Assembly: GCA_947483075.1 (NCBI GenBank)
Contig: CANKLE010000004.1
Coordinates: forward strand, 62,001 to 126,000
From: Flavobacteriaceae bacterium
Lineage (GTDB): Bacteria; Bacteroidota; Bacteroidia; Flavobacteriales; Flavobacteriaceae
DNA: 64,000 nt
Reading direction: 5' to 3'
How positions within the stretch are numbered: the stretch's first letter is position 1; the number at the start of each line of letters is the position of its first letter. This document shows, piece by piece, positions 51,542 through 60,258 of this stretch. Made by a program: the position numbers and the translations under genes. The notes below the pieces were generated by a model. It ran no database searches. It was not told the DNA's origin and saw only the letters and a program-made list of their open reading frames with translations.

Positions 51542-52561
51542 ATGAATACGCACGAAAAATACATGGCGCGTTGCTTGGAATTGGCCCAAAAAGGGCTGGG
51601 AACTACCTACCCGAATCCGTTGGTGGGCAGCGTGATTGTGCATCAGGATCGAATTATTGGCGAAGGCTGGCACCACAAAGCCGGCGAAGCCCATGCCGAA
51701 GTGAACGCCATCAATTCGGTGAAAGACAAAAATTTACTCTCCGAATCTACTATTTATGTAAACTTAGAACCCTGCAGTCATTTTGGCAAAACGCCGCCCT
51801 GTTGCGATTTGCTTCTTGATTGGCAAATTCCAAAAGTGGTTATTGGAAATGTTGACCCGAATGCAAAGGTAAATGGCACAGGAATTGGCCGATTACGACA
51901 AGCCGGCACAGAAGTGATTGTGGGTGTTTTGGCCGACGAATGTACCCAGATGAATCGCCGTTTTTTTAGCTTTCACCAAAAGAAACGACCGTATATTATT
52001 TTAAAATGGGCCCAATCGGCCGACGGATTTATTGCTCCTCTCACAAAAGAAGAACGCAAACCGGTATGGATTAGCAATCAGCTGTCCCGGCAAGTGGCGC
52101 ATAAGTGGCGCAGCCAAGAACAAGCAATTTTGGTGGGTACACAAACCGTAATCGACGACAATCCTCAACTGAACTTACGCGATTGGCCAGGCACAACTCC
52201 CATACGAATCGTATTAGATCAGCAGCAGCGTATTCCCAAAACCAGCGCGGTGTTTAATTCGGCAGCAGAGACGATTGTCATTAGCAAAAACGAAATTGAT
52301 TTCACGCAACAGGTAGCCACTCAAATTGCTGATTTTTTATACCAAAAAAATATTCAATCGGTCATTGTTGAAGGGGGACGACAAACCCTGCAAACTTTTA
52401 TCGACGAGAATTGCTGGGATGAAGCCCGCGTATTTACTGGTAATACACCCCTACATACCGGAATAGTTGCTCCAAAGTTGAATTCCATTCCTGTTTCCCA
52501 AACCAAATTAGCCACCGACAACCTAACCTATTACTCCCATGATCAACACCCTCCTCTTTGA
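51542..52561 (+). CDS. ribD: Bifunctional riboflavin deaminase/reductase RibD
   Basis: Carries out two steps of riboflavin synthesis: deamination of the pyrimidine and reduction of its ribosyl side chain. The deaminase domain (about 1-145) has TTYPNPLVGSVIV, AHAEVNAI and EPCSHFGKTPPCCD (zinc site). The reductase domain (about 150-339) has YIILKWAQSADGFI and VIVEGGRQTLQTFI. 339 residues is normal. The last 23 nt overlap the following HAD gene in another frame, which indicates translational coupling. Confidence 0.94.
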   Translation: MNTHEKYMARCLELAQKGLGTTYPNPLVGSVIVHQDRIIGEGWHHKAGEAHAEVNAINSVKDKNLLSESTIYVNLEPCSHFGKTPPCCDLLLDWQIPKVVIGNVDPNAKVNGTGIGRLRQAGTEVIVGVLADECTQMNRRFFSFHQKKRPYIILKWAQSADGFIAPLTKEERKPVWISNQLSRQVAHKWRSQEQAILVGTQTVIDDNPQLNLRDWPGTTPIRIVLDQQQRIPKTSAVFNSAAETIVISKNEIDFTQQVATQIADFLYQKNIQSVIVEGGRQTLQTFIDENCWDEARVFTGNTPLHTGIVAPKLNSIPVSQTKLATDNLTYYSHDQHPPL

Positions 52562-53141
52562 TTTTGGCGACATTTTTGTAAACCTGCGTAAAGAAGCTAC
52601 ACATAAGGCTTTTGAACAATTAGGCCTAAAAACATTTACGCCCGATTTAGACGAATTAAACCGGGCCTTTGAAGTGGGTGCCTTATCCGAATTGCAATTT
52701 TTAGAAGGCTTTCAGAAACACTTGCCCGGGAGTGATTTGCAAACCATTCGCGCAGCATGGAATGAAATTATTGGCGAATTTCCGCTCTACCGCTTGGAGT
52801 TTTTACAACTGCTCAAACCCAAATACCGCTTGTTTTTATTGTCGAATACCGATGCCATACACATCGCCCACTTTGAACAAAAGGTGGGATTGAGTTTTGC
52901 GCGAGACTTTTATAATTGTTTCGAAAAAGTATATTTTTCGTACGAGATGGGCCTGCGTAAACCCGATCCCAGCTGTTTTAAAACGGTACTTTCTCGGCAT
53001 GATTTACAGCCCAAAAACACCTTATTTATAGATGATAAAAAAGAGAATACGGCTGCGGCTGCGGCCTTAGGCATATCAATTTGGCATTTGCAAGTAGGCC
53101 AAGAAGATGTAGTTGAATTACTAGACAAAAAAATACTTTAA
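52539..53141 (+). CDS. HAD-superfamily hydrolase, subfamily IA
   Basis: A 200-residue phosphatase-like HAD protein. Motif I is LLFDFGDIFVN (nucleophile Asp 8 with Asp 11), motif II LLSNTDA, the Lys in GLRKPDPSCF, and motif IV FIDDKKENTAAAAALG. The helical cap lies between motifs I and II. By position it might supply the missing dephosphorylation step of riboflavin synthesis, since it overlaps ribD by 23 nt. That is inference; YihX-like FMN or sugar phosphatases are the closest known types. Confidence 0.85.
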   Translation: MINTLLFDFGDIFVNLRKEATHKAFEQLGLKTFTPDLDELNRAFEVGALSELQFLEGFQKHLPGSDLQTIRAAWNEIIGEFPLYRLEFLQLLKPKYRLFLLSNTDAIHIAHFEQKVGLSFARDFYNCFEKVYFSYEMGLRKPDPSCFKTVLSRHDLQPKNTLFIDDKKENTAAAAALGISIWHLQVGQEDVVELLDKKIL

Positions 53142-53146
53142 GCCTT

Positions 53147-53758
53147 TTGCAAATAAACGACACCTACAAAACCCTAGCCGAACCGGCAGAAGAACAACTG
53201 TACAAAGAGAAAAACAGTAAGTTTCTGGGCTATGCCTTTCCCCTCGTTTCTGAAGAAGAAGTTAAGCCTATACTACTGACGCTTCGCAAACAACACCCCA
53301 ATGCGGTTCATTTTTGTTACGCCTACCAGCTGGGTGCTGAGAAAATTAGCTACAGAGCCAATGACGACGGCGAACCCAGCGGTAGTGCCGGAATTCCTAT
53401 ATACGGACAAATTCAGTCGTTTGGAATTACCAACTGTTTGGTAGTAATAGTGCGTTATTTTGGGGGAGTAAAACTGGGAGTTGGCGGATTGATTAGTGCC
53501 TACAAAACAGCCGCACAACTGAGCTTGGAAGCTGCAACAATTATTCAAAAAACCATAGATGTGGTCTATATAGCTCAATTTGACTATGCTCACCTCAATA
53601 AAGTCATGCGGGTAATCAAGGAAAGAAATCTCGAAATTTTGGAACAAAAAATGGATATGCAATGTGAAATTTGCCTGTCAACTCGGCAAAGTAATGAAGA
53701 AAAATTATTGGCTGCCTTCGAGAATTTGTATGAAATAAAACTCAAAAAAAGAGCCTAA
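53147..53758 (+). CDS. YigZ/IMPACT family protein, TTG start
   Basis: A 203-residue YigZ-type protein: DTYKTLAEPAEEQLYKEKNS, KFLGYAFPLVSEEEV, HFCYAYQLG, then the UPF0029 signature NDDGEPSGSAGIPIYGQI and VRYFGGVKLGVGGLISAY. The C-terminal ferredoxin-like domain follows from about 138. Family function is unclear (possible translation-related role). No ATG exists upstream in frame before a TGA at 53114, so the TTG at 53147 is the likely start; the residues that follow match the family's usual N-terminus. It lies 5 nt after the HAD stop. Confidence 0.87.
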   Translation: MQINDTYKTLAEPAEEQLYKEKNSKFLGYAFPLVSEEEVKPILLTLRKQHPNAVHFCYAYQLGAEKISYRANDDGEPSGSAGIPIYGQIQSFGITNCLVVIVRYFGGVKLGVGGLISAYKTAAQLSLEAATIIQKTIDVVYIAQFDYAHLNKVMRVIKERNLEILEQKMDMQCEICLSTRQSNEEKLLAAFENLYEIKLKKRA

Positions 53759-53759
53759 A

Positions 53760-54158
53760 CTAGCTCGAAATGATGGCCAAAAGATCTGCCGGAGGCACGA
53801 TGGCTTTACCCAATTTTATATCCACAAAGACCAATATAAATTGAGCCGTTGTTAATAACTCATTTTCTTCACTCCAAATCTCACAATCAAATTCGATCTT
53901 TACCGAACTGTATTGTTTAAAGGTTGTTTTTACCGTAAGCAAGTCATCATATCGTGCCGGCTTTTTGTAATTGAGCGTCATTGATACAATGGGCAACGCA
54001 ATCCCGCTTTCTTCCAGGCTTTTGTAGGAAACCCCTTTATTCCTTAACCATTCTACTCGTCCAATTTCAAAATAGGGAATGTAATTTCCGTGATAAACCA
54101 CCCCCATTTGATCGGTTTCCGAATAACGAACGCGTACTTGTATCTGATGTTCTGACAT
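53760..54158 (-). CDS. Acyl-CoA thioesterase, YbgC/4HBT family
   Basis: A 132-residue hotdog-fold thioesterase. VRVRYSETDQMGVVYHGNYIPYFEIGRVEWLR contains the family Asp (TDQMG) and the HGNY motif, and SMTLNYKKPARYDDLLTV follows. It hydrolyses acyl-CoA thioesters in the cytoplasm; chain-length preference is unknown. It is divergent from dnaA. The 198 nt between them show no clear DnaA boxes. Confidence 0.9.
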   Translation of the reverse strand: MSEHQIQVRVRYSETDQMGVVYHGNYIPYFEIGRVEWLRNKGVSYKSLEESGIALPIVSMTLNYKKPARYDDLLTVKTTFKQYSSVKIEFDCEIWSEENELLTTAQFILVFVDIKLGKAIVPPADLLAIISS

Positions 54159-54356
54159 ACTTATTTGAAGAGGTAAATTGATTTATTTAATATAATATTA
54201 ACTTTCGTTACAACAATAATTTTTAAAAATCAACTTAAAAAATATTTTTTTTTAACGATTTTTGTTCACATATTTGTTACCCCAAAAAACAAGGACAAAC
54301 TAGCTGTTTTTCCTCGTAGAATAACACAAACAAAAAACGCAAATTTAACCAAATTT

Positions 54357-55784
54357 ATGAGCAAAACTGTACAATCGGTATGGGAAAATTGTCTTTTATT
54401 TATAAAGGATAACATCTCTGATCAAGCCTACAAAACTTGGTTTGAGCCGATAAAATCAGTGAAGCTTACTGATAATGCCCTATACATTCAAGTTCCAAGT
54501 AAATTTTTCTACGAATGGCTAGAAGAGCATTACGTTAAATTACTCAAAGTTGCCCTCACCAAAGAACTAGGCGTGAATGCTCAGTTGATATACAAAATCA
54601 ACATGGAGAACACCTATGGCAACAAACAACCCTTCACCGAGCAATTGCCTAGCGCACACCGCAGCTCGATGAAACCACAAGAGGTAGATGCGCCGTTTAA
54701 AAACCTCAACCCCGAATTAAAAAACCCGTTCATCATACCCGGTATTCGCAACCTAAAAATCGAATCCCAACTGAATGCAAATTACAGTTTTGAAAATTTC
54801 TTAGAAGGTGATTCCAACAGATTGGCCCGTTCGGCTGGTATGGCTGTAGCCAACAAACCTGGCGGCACTTCGTTCAACCCCCTCTTGATTTTTGGCGGTG
54901 TTGGATTAGGAAAAACCCACTTGGCTCATGCCATTGGCGTTGAAATTAAAGACAAATACCCCGAAAAAACAGTATTGTACATCTCTGCTGAAATTTTCAC
55001 CCAACAATACATTGACTCGGTAAAGAAAAACAACCGCAACGACTTCATTCACTTCTATCAATTGATTGATGTGTTAATCATAGACGACGTACAGTTTTTA
55101 TCGGGCAAAACCGGAACCCAAGACGTGTTTTTCCACATTTTTAATTACTTGCACCAAAACGGAAAACAAGTAATTTTAACTTCAGACAAAGCACCGGTAG
55201 ACATGCAAGACATCGAACAACGTTTGTTGTCGCGCTTCAAATGGGGATTGTCGGCCGAGTTACACCAACCCGATTACGAAACCCGTATTTCGATTTTGAA
55301 AAACATCTTGTACCGCGACGGTGTAGAGATGCCAGATGAAATCATCGAATACGTGGCCCGCAACATCAAAACCAATGTGCGTGAATTAGAAGGCGCGATC
55401 ATTTCCTTGATTGCTCAATCGTCTTTCAACAAAAAAGAAGTGACCATTGAATTGGCCAAACACGTGGTAGAGAAATTTGTAAAAAACGTGAAACGCGAAA
55501 TCTCTATCGACTACATCCAGAAAATTGTTTCCGATTACTTTCAATTGGACATCGATACCTTACAATCTAAAACCCGCAAGCGCCATGTGGTGCAAGCCCG
55601 CCAATTGGCTATGTTTTTTGCCAAAAAATTCACCAAGGCTTCCTTAGCCAATATTGGTTCTCAGATTGGCGACCGCGATCACGCTACGGTATTGCACGCT
55701 TGTAAAACGGTAGACAATTTGGTATCTACCGATAAACAATTCAAAAAATTTGTTGAGGACATCAACAAAAAATTATCCTTGTAG
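54357..55784 (+). CDS. dnaA: Chromosomal replication initiator protein DnaA
   Basis: The AAA+ replication initiator, 475 residues. Domain I (1-90, VWENCLLFIKDNISDQAYKTWFEP) is followed by a linker and then domain III with FNPLLIFGGVGLGKTHLAHAIG (Walker A), DVLIIDDVQFLSGK (Walker B) and LLSRFKWGLSAEL (box VII/arginine finger region). Domain IV has the DnaA signature IGDRDHATVLHACKTV. The LMW phosphatase gene starts 2 nt after its stop, so dnaA leads a small operon. Confidence 0.98.
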   Translation: MSKTVQSVWENCLLFIKDNISDQAYKTWFEPIKSVKLTDNALYIQVPSKFFYEWLEEHYVKLLKVALTKELGVNAQLIYKINMENTYGNKQPFTEQLPSAHRSSMKPQEVDAPFKNLNPELKNPFIIPGIRNLKIESQLNANYSFENFLEGDSNRLARSAGMAVANKPGGTSFNPLLIFGGVGLGKTHLAHAIGVEIKDKYPEKTVLYISAEIFTQQYIDSVKKNNRNDFIHFYQLIDVLIIDDVQFLSGKTGTQDVFFHIFNYLHQNGKQVILTSDKAPVDMQDIEQRLLSRFKWGLSAELHQPDYETRISILKNILYRDGVEMPDEIIEYVARNIKTNVRELEGAIISLIAQSSFNKKEVTIELAKHVVEKFVKNVKREISIDYIQKIVSDYFQLDIDTLQSKTRKRHVVQARQLAMFFAKKFTKASLANIGSQIGDRDHATVLHACKTVDNLVSTDKQFKKFVEDINKKLSL

Positions 55785-55786
55785 AC

Positions 55787-56257
55787 ATGCCCGTAAAAAT
55801 TGTGATGGTTTGTTTGGGCAATATTTGCCGATCGCCATTAGCAGAAGGTATTTTGCGATCTAAACTTCCAAGTGCTGGGTTTACAGTAGATTCTGCTGGA
55901 ACAGGAAACTGGCATATTGGTAAAAAACCAGACGATCGTTCGATTGCTGTAGCCAAAAAAAATGGGCTCGAGATTAGCAACCAAAGAGGACAACAATTTA
56001 CCACAGCTTTTTTTGACGCCTTCGACTACATTTTTGTGATGGATCAATCGAACTTTGATGACGTGATTAAAATTGCCCAGACCCCCGAACACAAACAAAA
56101 AGTACAACTCTTATTGAACGAGATTTTTCCTGGAGAAAATGTAGATGTGCCAGATCCCTTCTACGGATTAGCCAATGGATTTGACCTCGTATACCAAATG
56201 TTGGACCAGGCCTGTGAAGCGCTTTCGATACGTTTGCAGCAAACCCATCCCCACTAA
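55787..56257 (+). CDS. Low-molecular-weight protein tyrosine phosphatase
   Basis: A 156-residue phosphatase with the P-loop VCLGNICRSPLAEG (CX5R) near the N-terminus and the catalytic acid in VPDPFYG. It removes phosphate from tyrosine residues, possibly those of exopolysaccharide kinases, though no such kinase is nearby. It follows dnaA by 2 nt and ends directly against the methylase gene. Confidence 0.92.
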   Translation: MPVKIVMVCLGNICRSPLAEGILRSKLPSAGFTVDSAGTGNWHIGKKPDDRSIAVAKKNGLEISNQRGQQFTTAFFDAFDYIFVMDQSNFDDVIKIAQTPEHKQKVQLLLNEIFPGENVDVPDPFYGLANGFDLVYQMLDQACEALSIRLQQTHPH

Positions 56258-56980
56258 ATGAATTCCTCAGCACCCAAAGGCAAATTGTATCTTATTCCCA
56301 CTACACTTGGTGAATGTGATCCCCTTTCTGTATTGCCTTATACGGTGCAACGAACCGTTGAACTCCTTGACGATTACATCGTTGAAAACGAGAAAACGGC
56401 ACGCAAATTCATCAAGAGCATTTGTCCAGAAAAAGTACAGGCCAGTTTGCGGCTAATGTCTTTAAATAAACATACCCAAATTAGCGAACACAACGGCATG
56501 ATTCAAGCCTGCTTAGAAGGAAAAAACATAGGACTCATGAGCGAAGCCGGCTGTCCGGGCATTGCCGATCCGGGAGCAGTTATTGTAAAATTGGCTCACG
56601 AAAAAGGAATTACTGTGGTACCGTTGGTAGGTCCGTCTTCTATCACTTTAGCGATTATGGCTTCGGGAATGAACGGCCAAAGTTTTGCCTTTAATGGGTA
56701 TTTGCCCATAGAAAAATCTGAGAAAAAAACAGCCCTCAAACAATTGGAGCGCTTGGCTCAAGATAAAAATCAATCCCAATTGTTTATTGAAACGCCCTAC
56801 CGTAACAACAAATTAGTAGAAGATTTACTGGCCTGCTTGCAACCCAGCACCTATTTGTGTATTGCCTGCGACCTAACCCTGCCTACCGAATACGTAAAAA
56901 CAATGCGCGTGCAAGATTGGAAAAAAGTAAAACTCGATTTACACAACCGACCTACCCTATTTATCCTGCACCGGATGTAA
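56258..56980 (+). CDS. SAM-dependent methyltransferase, tetrapyrrole methylase/RsmI-like
   Basis: A 240-residue class III methylase. KLYLIPTTLGECDPLSVLPYTV at the start, LMSEAGCPGIADPGAVIVKLAHEKGI and VVPLVGPSSITLAIMASGMNGQSFAFNGYLP are RsmI-like motifs. True RsmI methylates the ribose of C1402 in 16S rRNA; this short bacteroidetal form lacks the usual C-terminal extension, so the substrate is inferred. Third gene of the dnaA operon. The U tract of the convergent gene's terminator overlaps its stop codon. Confidence 0.85.
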   Translation: MNSSAPKGKLYLIPTTLGECDPLSVLPYTVQRTVELLDDYIVENEKTARKFIKSICPEKVQASLRLMSLNKHTQISEHNGMIQACLEGKNIGLMSEAGCPGIADPGAVIVKLAHEKGITVVPLVGPSSITLAIMASGMNGQSFAFNGYLPIEKSEKKTALKQLERLAQDKNQSQLFIETPYRNNKLVEDLLACLQPSTYLCIACDLTLPTEYVKTMRVQDWKKVKLDLHNRPTLFILHRM

Positions 56981-57007
56981 AAAAGCCCGTTCGAAATCAA
57001 ACAGGCT
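56979..57007 (-). terminator. Rho-independent terminator of the lysozyme-like gene
   Basis: On the reverse strand AGCCTGTT/AACGGGCT (57007-57000 with 56991-56984) forms an 8-bp stem with one U-G pair, followed by six T. On the forward strand that pair is a C-A mismatch, so it acts mainly in reverse. Confidence 0.75.
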
Positions 57008-57030
57008 CTTCCTATATTCTTTGTTCTTCG

Positions 57031-57666
57031 TTACTTTACTTTTGGATTGTTTTGGGCTACAATGCTGTTGGTTTCAAACCCACCAAAATCGCGCATATAC
57101 GTTCGAACGCTAGCGCCGTATCGATCTCTGCATTTGCGTTTTCCCTTGCTGTACAAAAACCGTTTTACCGAACGAACACCCCCCAAATGGGCCGCTGCTA
57201 AAATGCCCGATTCGGTGACGCGAACCCCAGCAATGGTTTTGCCAGAAAAAGTATCAATTTCATCTTGTAAATCCCATTTGTTTTTGGCCAATAAAGCCAA
57301 AAAAGCTTGCTCTTGCAGGTGGGGATTTTGCAAAAATTGTTGCGAATTGAAAATTCCAATTTCACGCAAGGTTTCTGCGCCAAATTGGTACTTTCCTATA
57401 TAACCCAAGGTATTGATTTTATGGTATTTGCCCTGCGATTCTTTGTATGCTAAGGCATTTTTGAATCCTATAAAGAACTTTCCGGTATACGGAGCGCTCA
57501 AGATTTGGTATTCGAGTGGGTTTTGAGAGGGGAAAAAATAAGCCGATTCCGACTTAATTAATAGCGATTTGGAGTATTTACTGCTCGGTTTAAAAGAATT
57601 AAAACCAGAAGTAAAATAAAGAATTGTTGCAAAGATTACGGTGATTAATGCCCATCTTTTTATCAT
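57031..57666 (-). CDS. Lysozyme-like (transglycosylase-fold) secreted protein
   Basis: A 211-residue protein with an N-terminal hydrophobic segment (MIKRWALITVIFATILYFTSG). The core FKNALAYKESQGKYHKINTLGYIGKYQFG has the catalytic-Glu ES and GxYQFG pattern of lysozyme-like transglycosylases, followed by GVRVTESGILAAAHLGGVRSVKRFL. It probably cleaves or binds peptidoglycan. ATG 57666 is chosen because a promoter (TTG-N21-TATATTTG, 57744-57713) lies upstream within the track's extended ORF. mltG is two genes upstream on the same strand. Confidence 0.78.
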   Translation of the reverse strand: MIKRWALITVIFATILYFTSGFNSFKPSSKYSKSLLIKSESAYFFPSQNPLEYQILSAPYTGKFFIGFKNALAYKESQGKYHKINTLGYIGKYQFGAETLREIGIFNSQQFLQNPHLQEQAFLALLAKNKWDLQDEIDTFSGKTIAGVRVTESGILAAAHLGGVRSVKRFLYSKGKRKCRDRYGASVRTYMRDFGGFETNSIVAQNNPKVK

Positions 57667-57712
57667 AAATTGTTTTTCTTCTCGGCTGTCACCCTGAGAA
57701 ATTTCTACGGGC

Positions 57713-57744
57713 CAAATATACAAAAAATAGTATAAAACTGACAA
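57713..57744 (-). promoter_or_regulatory. Promoter of the lysozyme-like gene (TTG-N21-TATATTTG)
   Basis: A reverse-strand -33 TTG (57744-57742) and perfect -7 TATATTTG (57720-57713). The predicted 40-nt leader contains a near-palindrome CCCGTAGAAATTTCTCAGGG. Confidence 0.6.
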
Positions 57745-57762
57745 TCAGACAATTATAATTTT

Positions 57763-58671
57763 CTAAAAATAAATTGGCCACCATTTAATAGGACCCGACT
57801 CCTTGTATTCTAGGGTTGGAGCGGGAATTTTTATGGTATTGAAAACCGAGAAAAGGGTCTTAAAAATGGACGATTTTGTTTTGATTTTGGTTAAATCGAC
57901 GTCAAAACTGAAGTAAAATTGTCTCGTACGAGCTGCCGGCAAAAGCGAAGAATTAACAGAAAGTGCATTGGCCGATAGCATTCCTTCGGCCCCATAACCG
58001 AGTGCCAGATTCAACCAAGCTGGAATGGCATTCGATTTTACAAAAGAGCGCACATTCACAGAAAGCCAATAGGTTTGTCCGTTGTAATCCTTGAGTCCTT
58101 GTTCTTGCAAAGATGAACCCAATAACTCCGGACGTTGCGCTGCATAAGCGGTAGTATGAAACGAATATTTGGGAATGATGCGCTGCTCTTTCCAACACAA
58201 TTCTTGAGAAACATAGAGCGCCGTTCCGGTAGCATTGGCGGCCACATCAGACCAAGAGGCACCCCATTGGGCCGAATAGCCATCCAACACCTCAACGGCG
58301 GTCAGAAAGGCAAAACCAAAGGTAGCGCCATACAGCAATTGATCCTTACGGGAAACTCCACTCCAAGCTAAGGCCTCTTTGCTTAATCGGCCGAGGTGAT
58401 AACTCGAAAACAGATGTCCTGCTTTGTCGAGTTGCAGCCATTCGCTAGAATCGTCAATAAAATGGAAATTGGAATGGGGATAATCGGCGTACCACAACTG
58501 AGACAAGCCAATGATTGCAGCCGAAGAAACAGCAGCTTCAGTGATAAGCACTGTATTTCTGCGGCTTGTTTGCAGGGTATCAGTAGGGGTTAAAAAGGAT
58601 TCAAATTGGCTTTGGGCCGAAAGGTGTAAAGTCAGTCCGAAACAAAAAAAAGTCAGAAAAATGCGCAGCAT
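57763..58671 (-). CDS. DUF2279 domain-containing protein
   Basis: A 302-residue envelope protein with signal peptide MLRIFLTFFCFGLTLHLSAQ. The DUF2279 region reads WYADYPHSNFHFIDDSSEWLQLDKAGHLFSSYHLG, then FAFLTAVEVLDGYSAQWGASWSDVAANATG, with hydrophobic helices typical of this family of lipid-phosphatase-like integral proteins. Function unknown. The C-terminal third resembles outer-membrane strands (RQFYFSFDVDLTKIK). 3 nt downstream of mltG. Confidence 0.82.
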   Translation of the reverse strand: MLRIFLTFFCFGLTLHLSAQSQFESFLTPTDTLQTSRRNTVLITEAAVSSAAIIGLSQLWYADYPHSNFHFIDDSSEWLQLDKAGHLFSSYHLGRLSKEALAWSGVSRKDQLLYGATFGFAFLTAVEVLDGYSAQWGASWSDVAANATGTALYVSQELCWKEQRIIPKYSFHTTAYAAQRPELLGSSLQEQGLKDYNGQTYWLSVNVRSFVKSNAIPAWLNLALGYGAEGMLSANALSVNSSLLPAARTRQFYFSFDVDLTKIKTKSSIFKTLFSVFNTIKIPAPTLEYKESGPIKWWPIYF

Positions 58672-58674
58672 CGC

Positions 58675-59721
58675 TTAGCGTTTTATTCCTTGTTTGCTTA
58701 CCCATGCCACATATTTCTGACGATTTACTTCGTGTTGGGCTGGCGTAACAGCAAATTCGTGGTAGCCAAACCGAGTTACGCTGGCGCAAAAATAGATGTA
58801 GTGGTGTTGGGCTGGGTTTAATACCGCATCAATGGCTGATATGTCGGGCATGGCAATAGGGCCCGGAGGCAAACCATTAAATTTATAGGTGTTGTACAGC
58901 GAATTGGTTTCTAAATCCTTATACAATACCCGTTTGATTACCCGGTTAAAATCATTCGAAACTAACTTAACGGCATAGATAACCGTAGGATCTGCTTCTA
59001 ATTTCATTCCGATGTGCAAGCGATTCAAATAGACGCCAGCCACAATAGGACGTTCATCGGCTTTTACAGTTTCTTTGTGCACAATAGAAGCCAAAGTGAT
59101 TACTTCTTCTGGGTTTAATTGCAGTTTTTTTGCTTTTTCTAATCGAGCGGGAGTCCAGAATTTATGGTATTCTTTGGCCATTTTATCGCGAAACGCCACC
59201 GCCGAGGTGTTCCAAAAAAATTCATAGGAATTCGGAATAAACAACGCCAACACATTGTTTTTGGTCATGCCATTTTCGGCCAAAAATTGGGGATCCAAAC
59301 AGGCGTTCATCACCGACAAGCTATCGGCTTCTAATTGTTCCCCGATGCGTCCGGCAAAATTCTCCAAACGTTCTTGGTTGTTAAAGGCCAACTTTACCGG
59401 TAAATTTTGACGCAAGGCATTGACAATTTCGTTGCTGTTCATTCCGTTTTTTACTAAAAAACGACCGGCTTTATCTTTTCTATCTGGGTAAGATTTTTTT
59501 TGCGCCACCCGATCAAATTTGTCGAGGTCATCTACATAGGGAGCTACAGCTGCTTTAACCTGCTCATAGCTGGCGCCTGTTGGAATTTTTACATACACTT
59601 CGCTTTCGGCAAATTTGGTATTGGAAGCGAAAATGGTGCGGTACAAATAAATGCCGTATCCAACCAAGCCTATTAAAACAAAGGCTGATAGACTATAAAT
59701 GATTTTTTTTGTGTTCAACAT
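58675..59721 (-). CDS. mltG: Endolytic murein transglycosylase MltG
   Basis: Cleaves nascent glycan strands and so sets their length; anchored in the inner membrane by one N-terminal helix (MLNTKKIIYSLSAFVLIGLVGYGIY). The YceG core shows FIPNSYEFFWNTSA, then LASIVHKET with the catalytic Glu, YLNRLHIGMKLEADPTVIYA, SLYNTYKFNGLPPGPIAMP and YIYFCAS. 348 residues is standard. It is third in the dapF-GNAT-mltG-DUF2279 run (6-nt gap). Confidence 0.95.
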   Translation of the reverse strand: MLNTKKIIYSLSAFVLIGLVGYGIYLYRTIFASNTKFAESEVYVKIPTGASYEQVKAAVAPYVDDLDKFDRVAQKKSYPDRKDKAGRFLVKNGMNSNEIVNALRQNLPVKLAFNNQERLENFAGRIGEQLEADSLSVMNACLDPQFLAENGMTKNNVLALFIPNSYEFFWNTSAVAFRDKMAKEYHKFWTPARLEKAKKLQLNPEEVITLASIVHKETVKADERPIVAGVYLNRLHIGMKLEADPTVIYAVKLVSNDFNRVIKRVLYKDLETNSLYNTYKFNGLPPGPIAMPDISAIDAVLNPAQHHYIYFCASVTRFGYHEFAVTPAQHEVNRQKYVAWVSKQGIKR

Positions 59722-59727
59722 GCTAAA

Positions 59728-60258
59728 CTATTTAGTAAAAATATATTGGTACATCGCTTCGTCTTTGTATTCGCCACAAACGAGGTTCCATTGTTTTTTG
59801 ACGCCAATCTCGTGAAAGCCAAATTTAGTAAAAAGGGCTGTGCTGGCCGTATTATCAGAACCAATATTGGCATACAATTGATGTAAATTTAAATGGGTTT
59901 GGGCATACTGCATCAACAAAGCCAGGGCGCCCGATCCGATTCCTGTATTGCGGCACAGTTTGTCATAAATGAGCACGCCTACTCCTGCTCGGTGATGGGC
60001 GGGTTCAAAATCAAACAAATCGATCATGCCAATGGGAAGTTCGTTTGATTTGAGGCAAATCACAAAACGCAGTTGCTTGGTTTCATAAATATCTTGATGG
60101 GCATTCTCTAGGTATTGACGAATCAAAAAACGACTGTAAGGGGTTTTCGTATGGCTAATTTCCCAAACCGTTTCGTCATTTTCGATTTCGTAAATGAAAT
60201 CTAAATCTTCGGGTTCGAGGGCGCGGAGAAATAAGGTCTGGTTTTCTAGTGTTTTCAT
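59728..60258 (-). CDS. GNAT family N-acetyltransferase (RimJ/RimL-like)
   Basis: A 176-residue acetyltransferase with TLFLRALEPEDLDFIYEIEND at the start, the acetyl-CoA loop CRNTGIGSGALALLMQYA, and NIGSDNTASTALFTKFGFHEIG. This is the RimJ/RimL/SpeG-like pattern; polyamine or protein N-termini are possible substrates. It abuts the dapF stop with no gap and precedes mltG by 6 nt. Confidence 0.87.
   Translation of the reverse strand: MKTLENQTLFLRALEPEDLDFIYEIENDETVWEISHTKTPYSRFLIRQYLENAHQDIYETKQLRFVICLKSNELPIGMIDLFDFEPAHHRAGVGVLIYDKLCRNTGIGSGALALLMQYAQTHLNLHQLYANIGSDNTASTALFTKFGFHEIGVKKQWNLVCGEYKDEAMYQYIFTK

Noticed and set aside
54159-54356. Possible oriC upstream of dnaA
   Set aside because: Only a weak TTGTTCACA-like sequence is present; no cluster of TTATNCACA boxes was seen, and in Bacteroidota the origin need not be beside dnaA.
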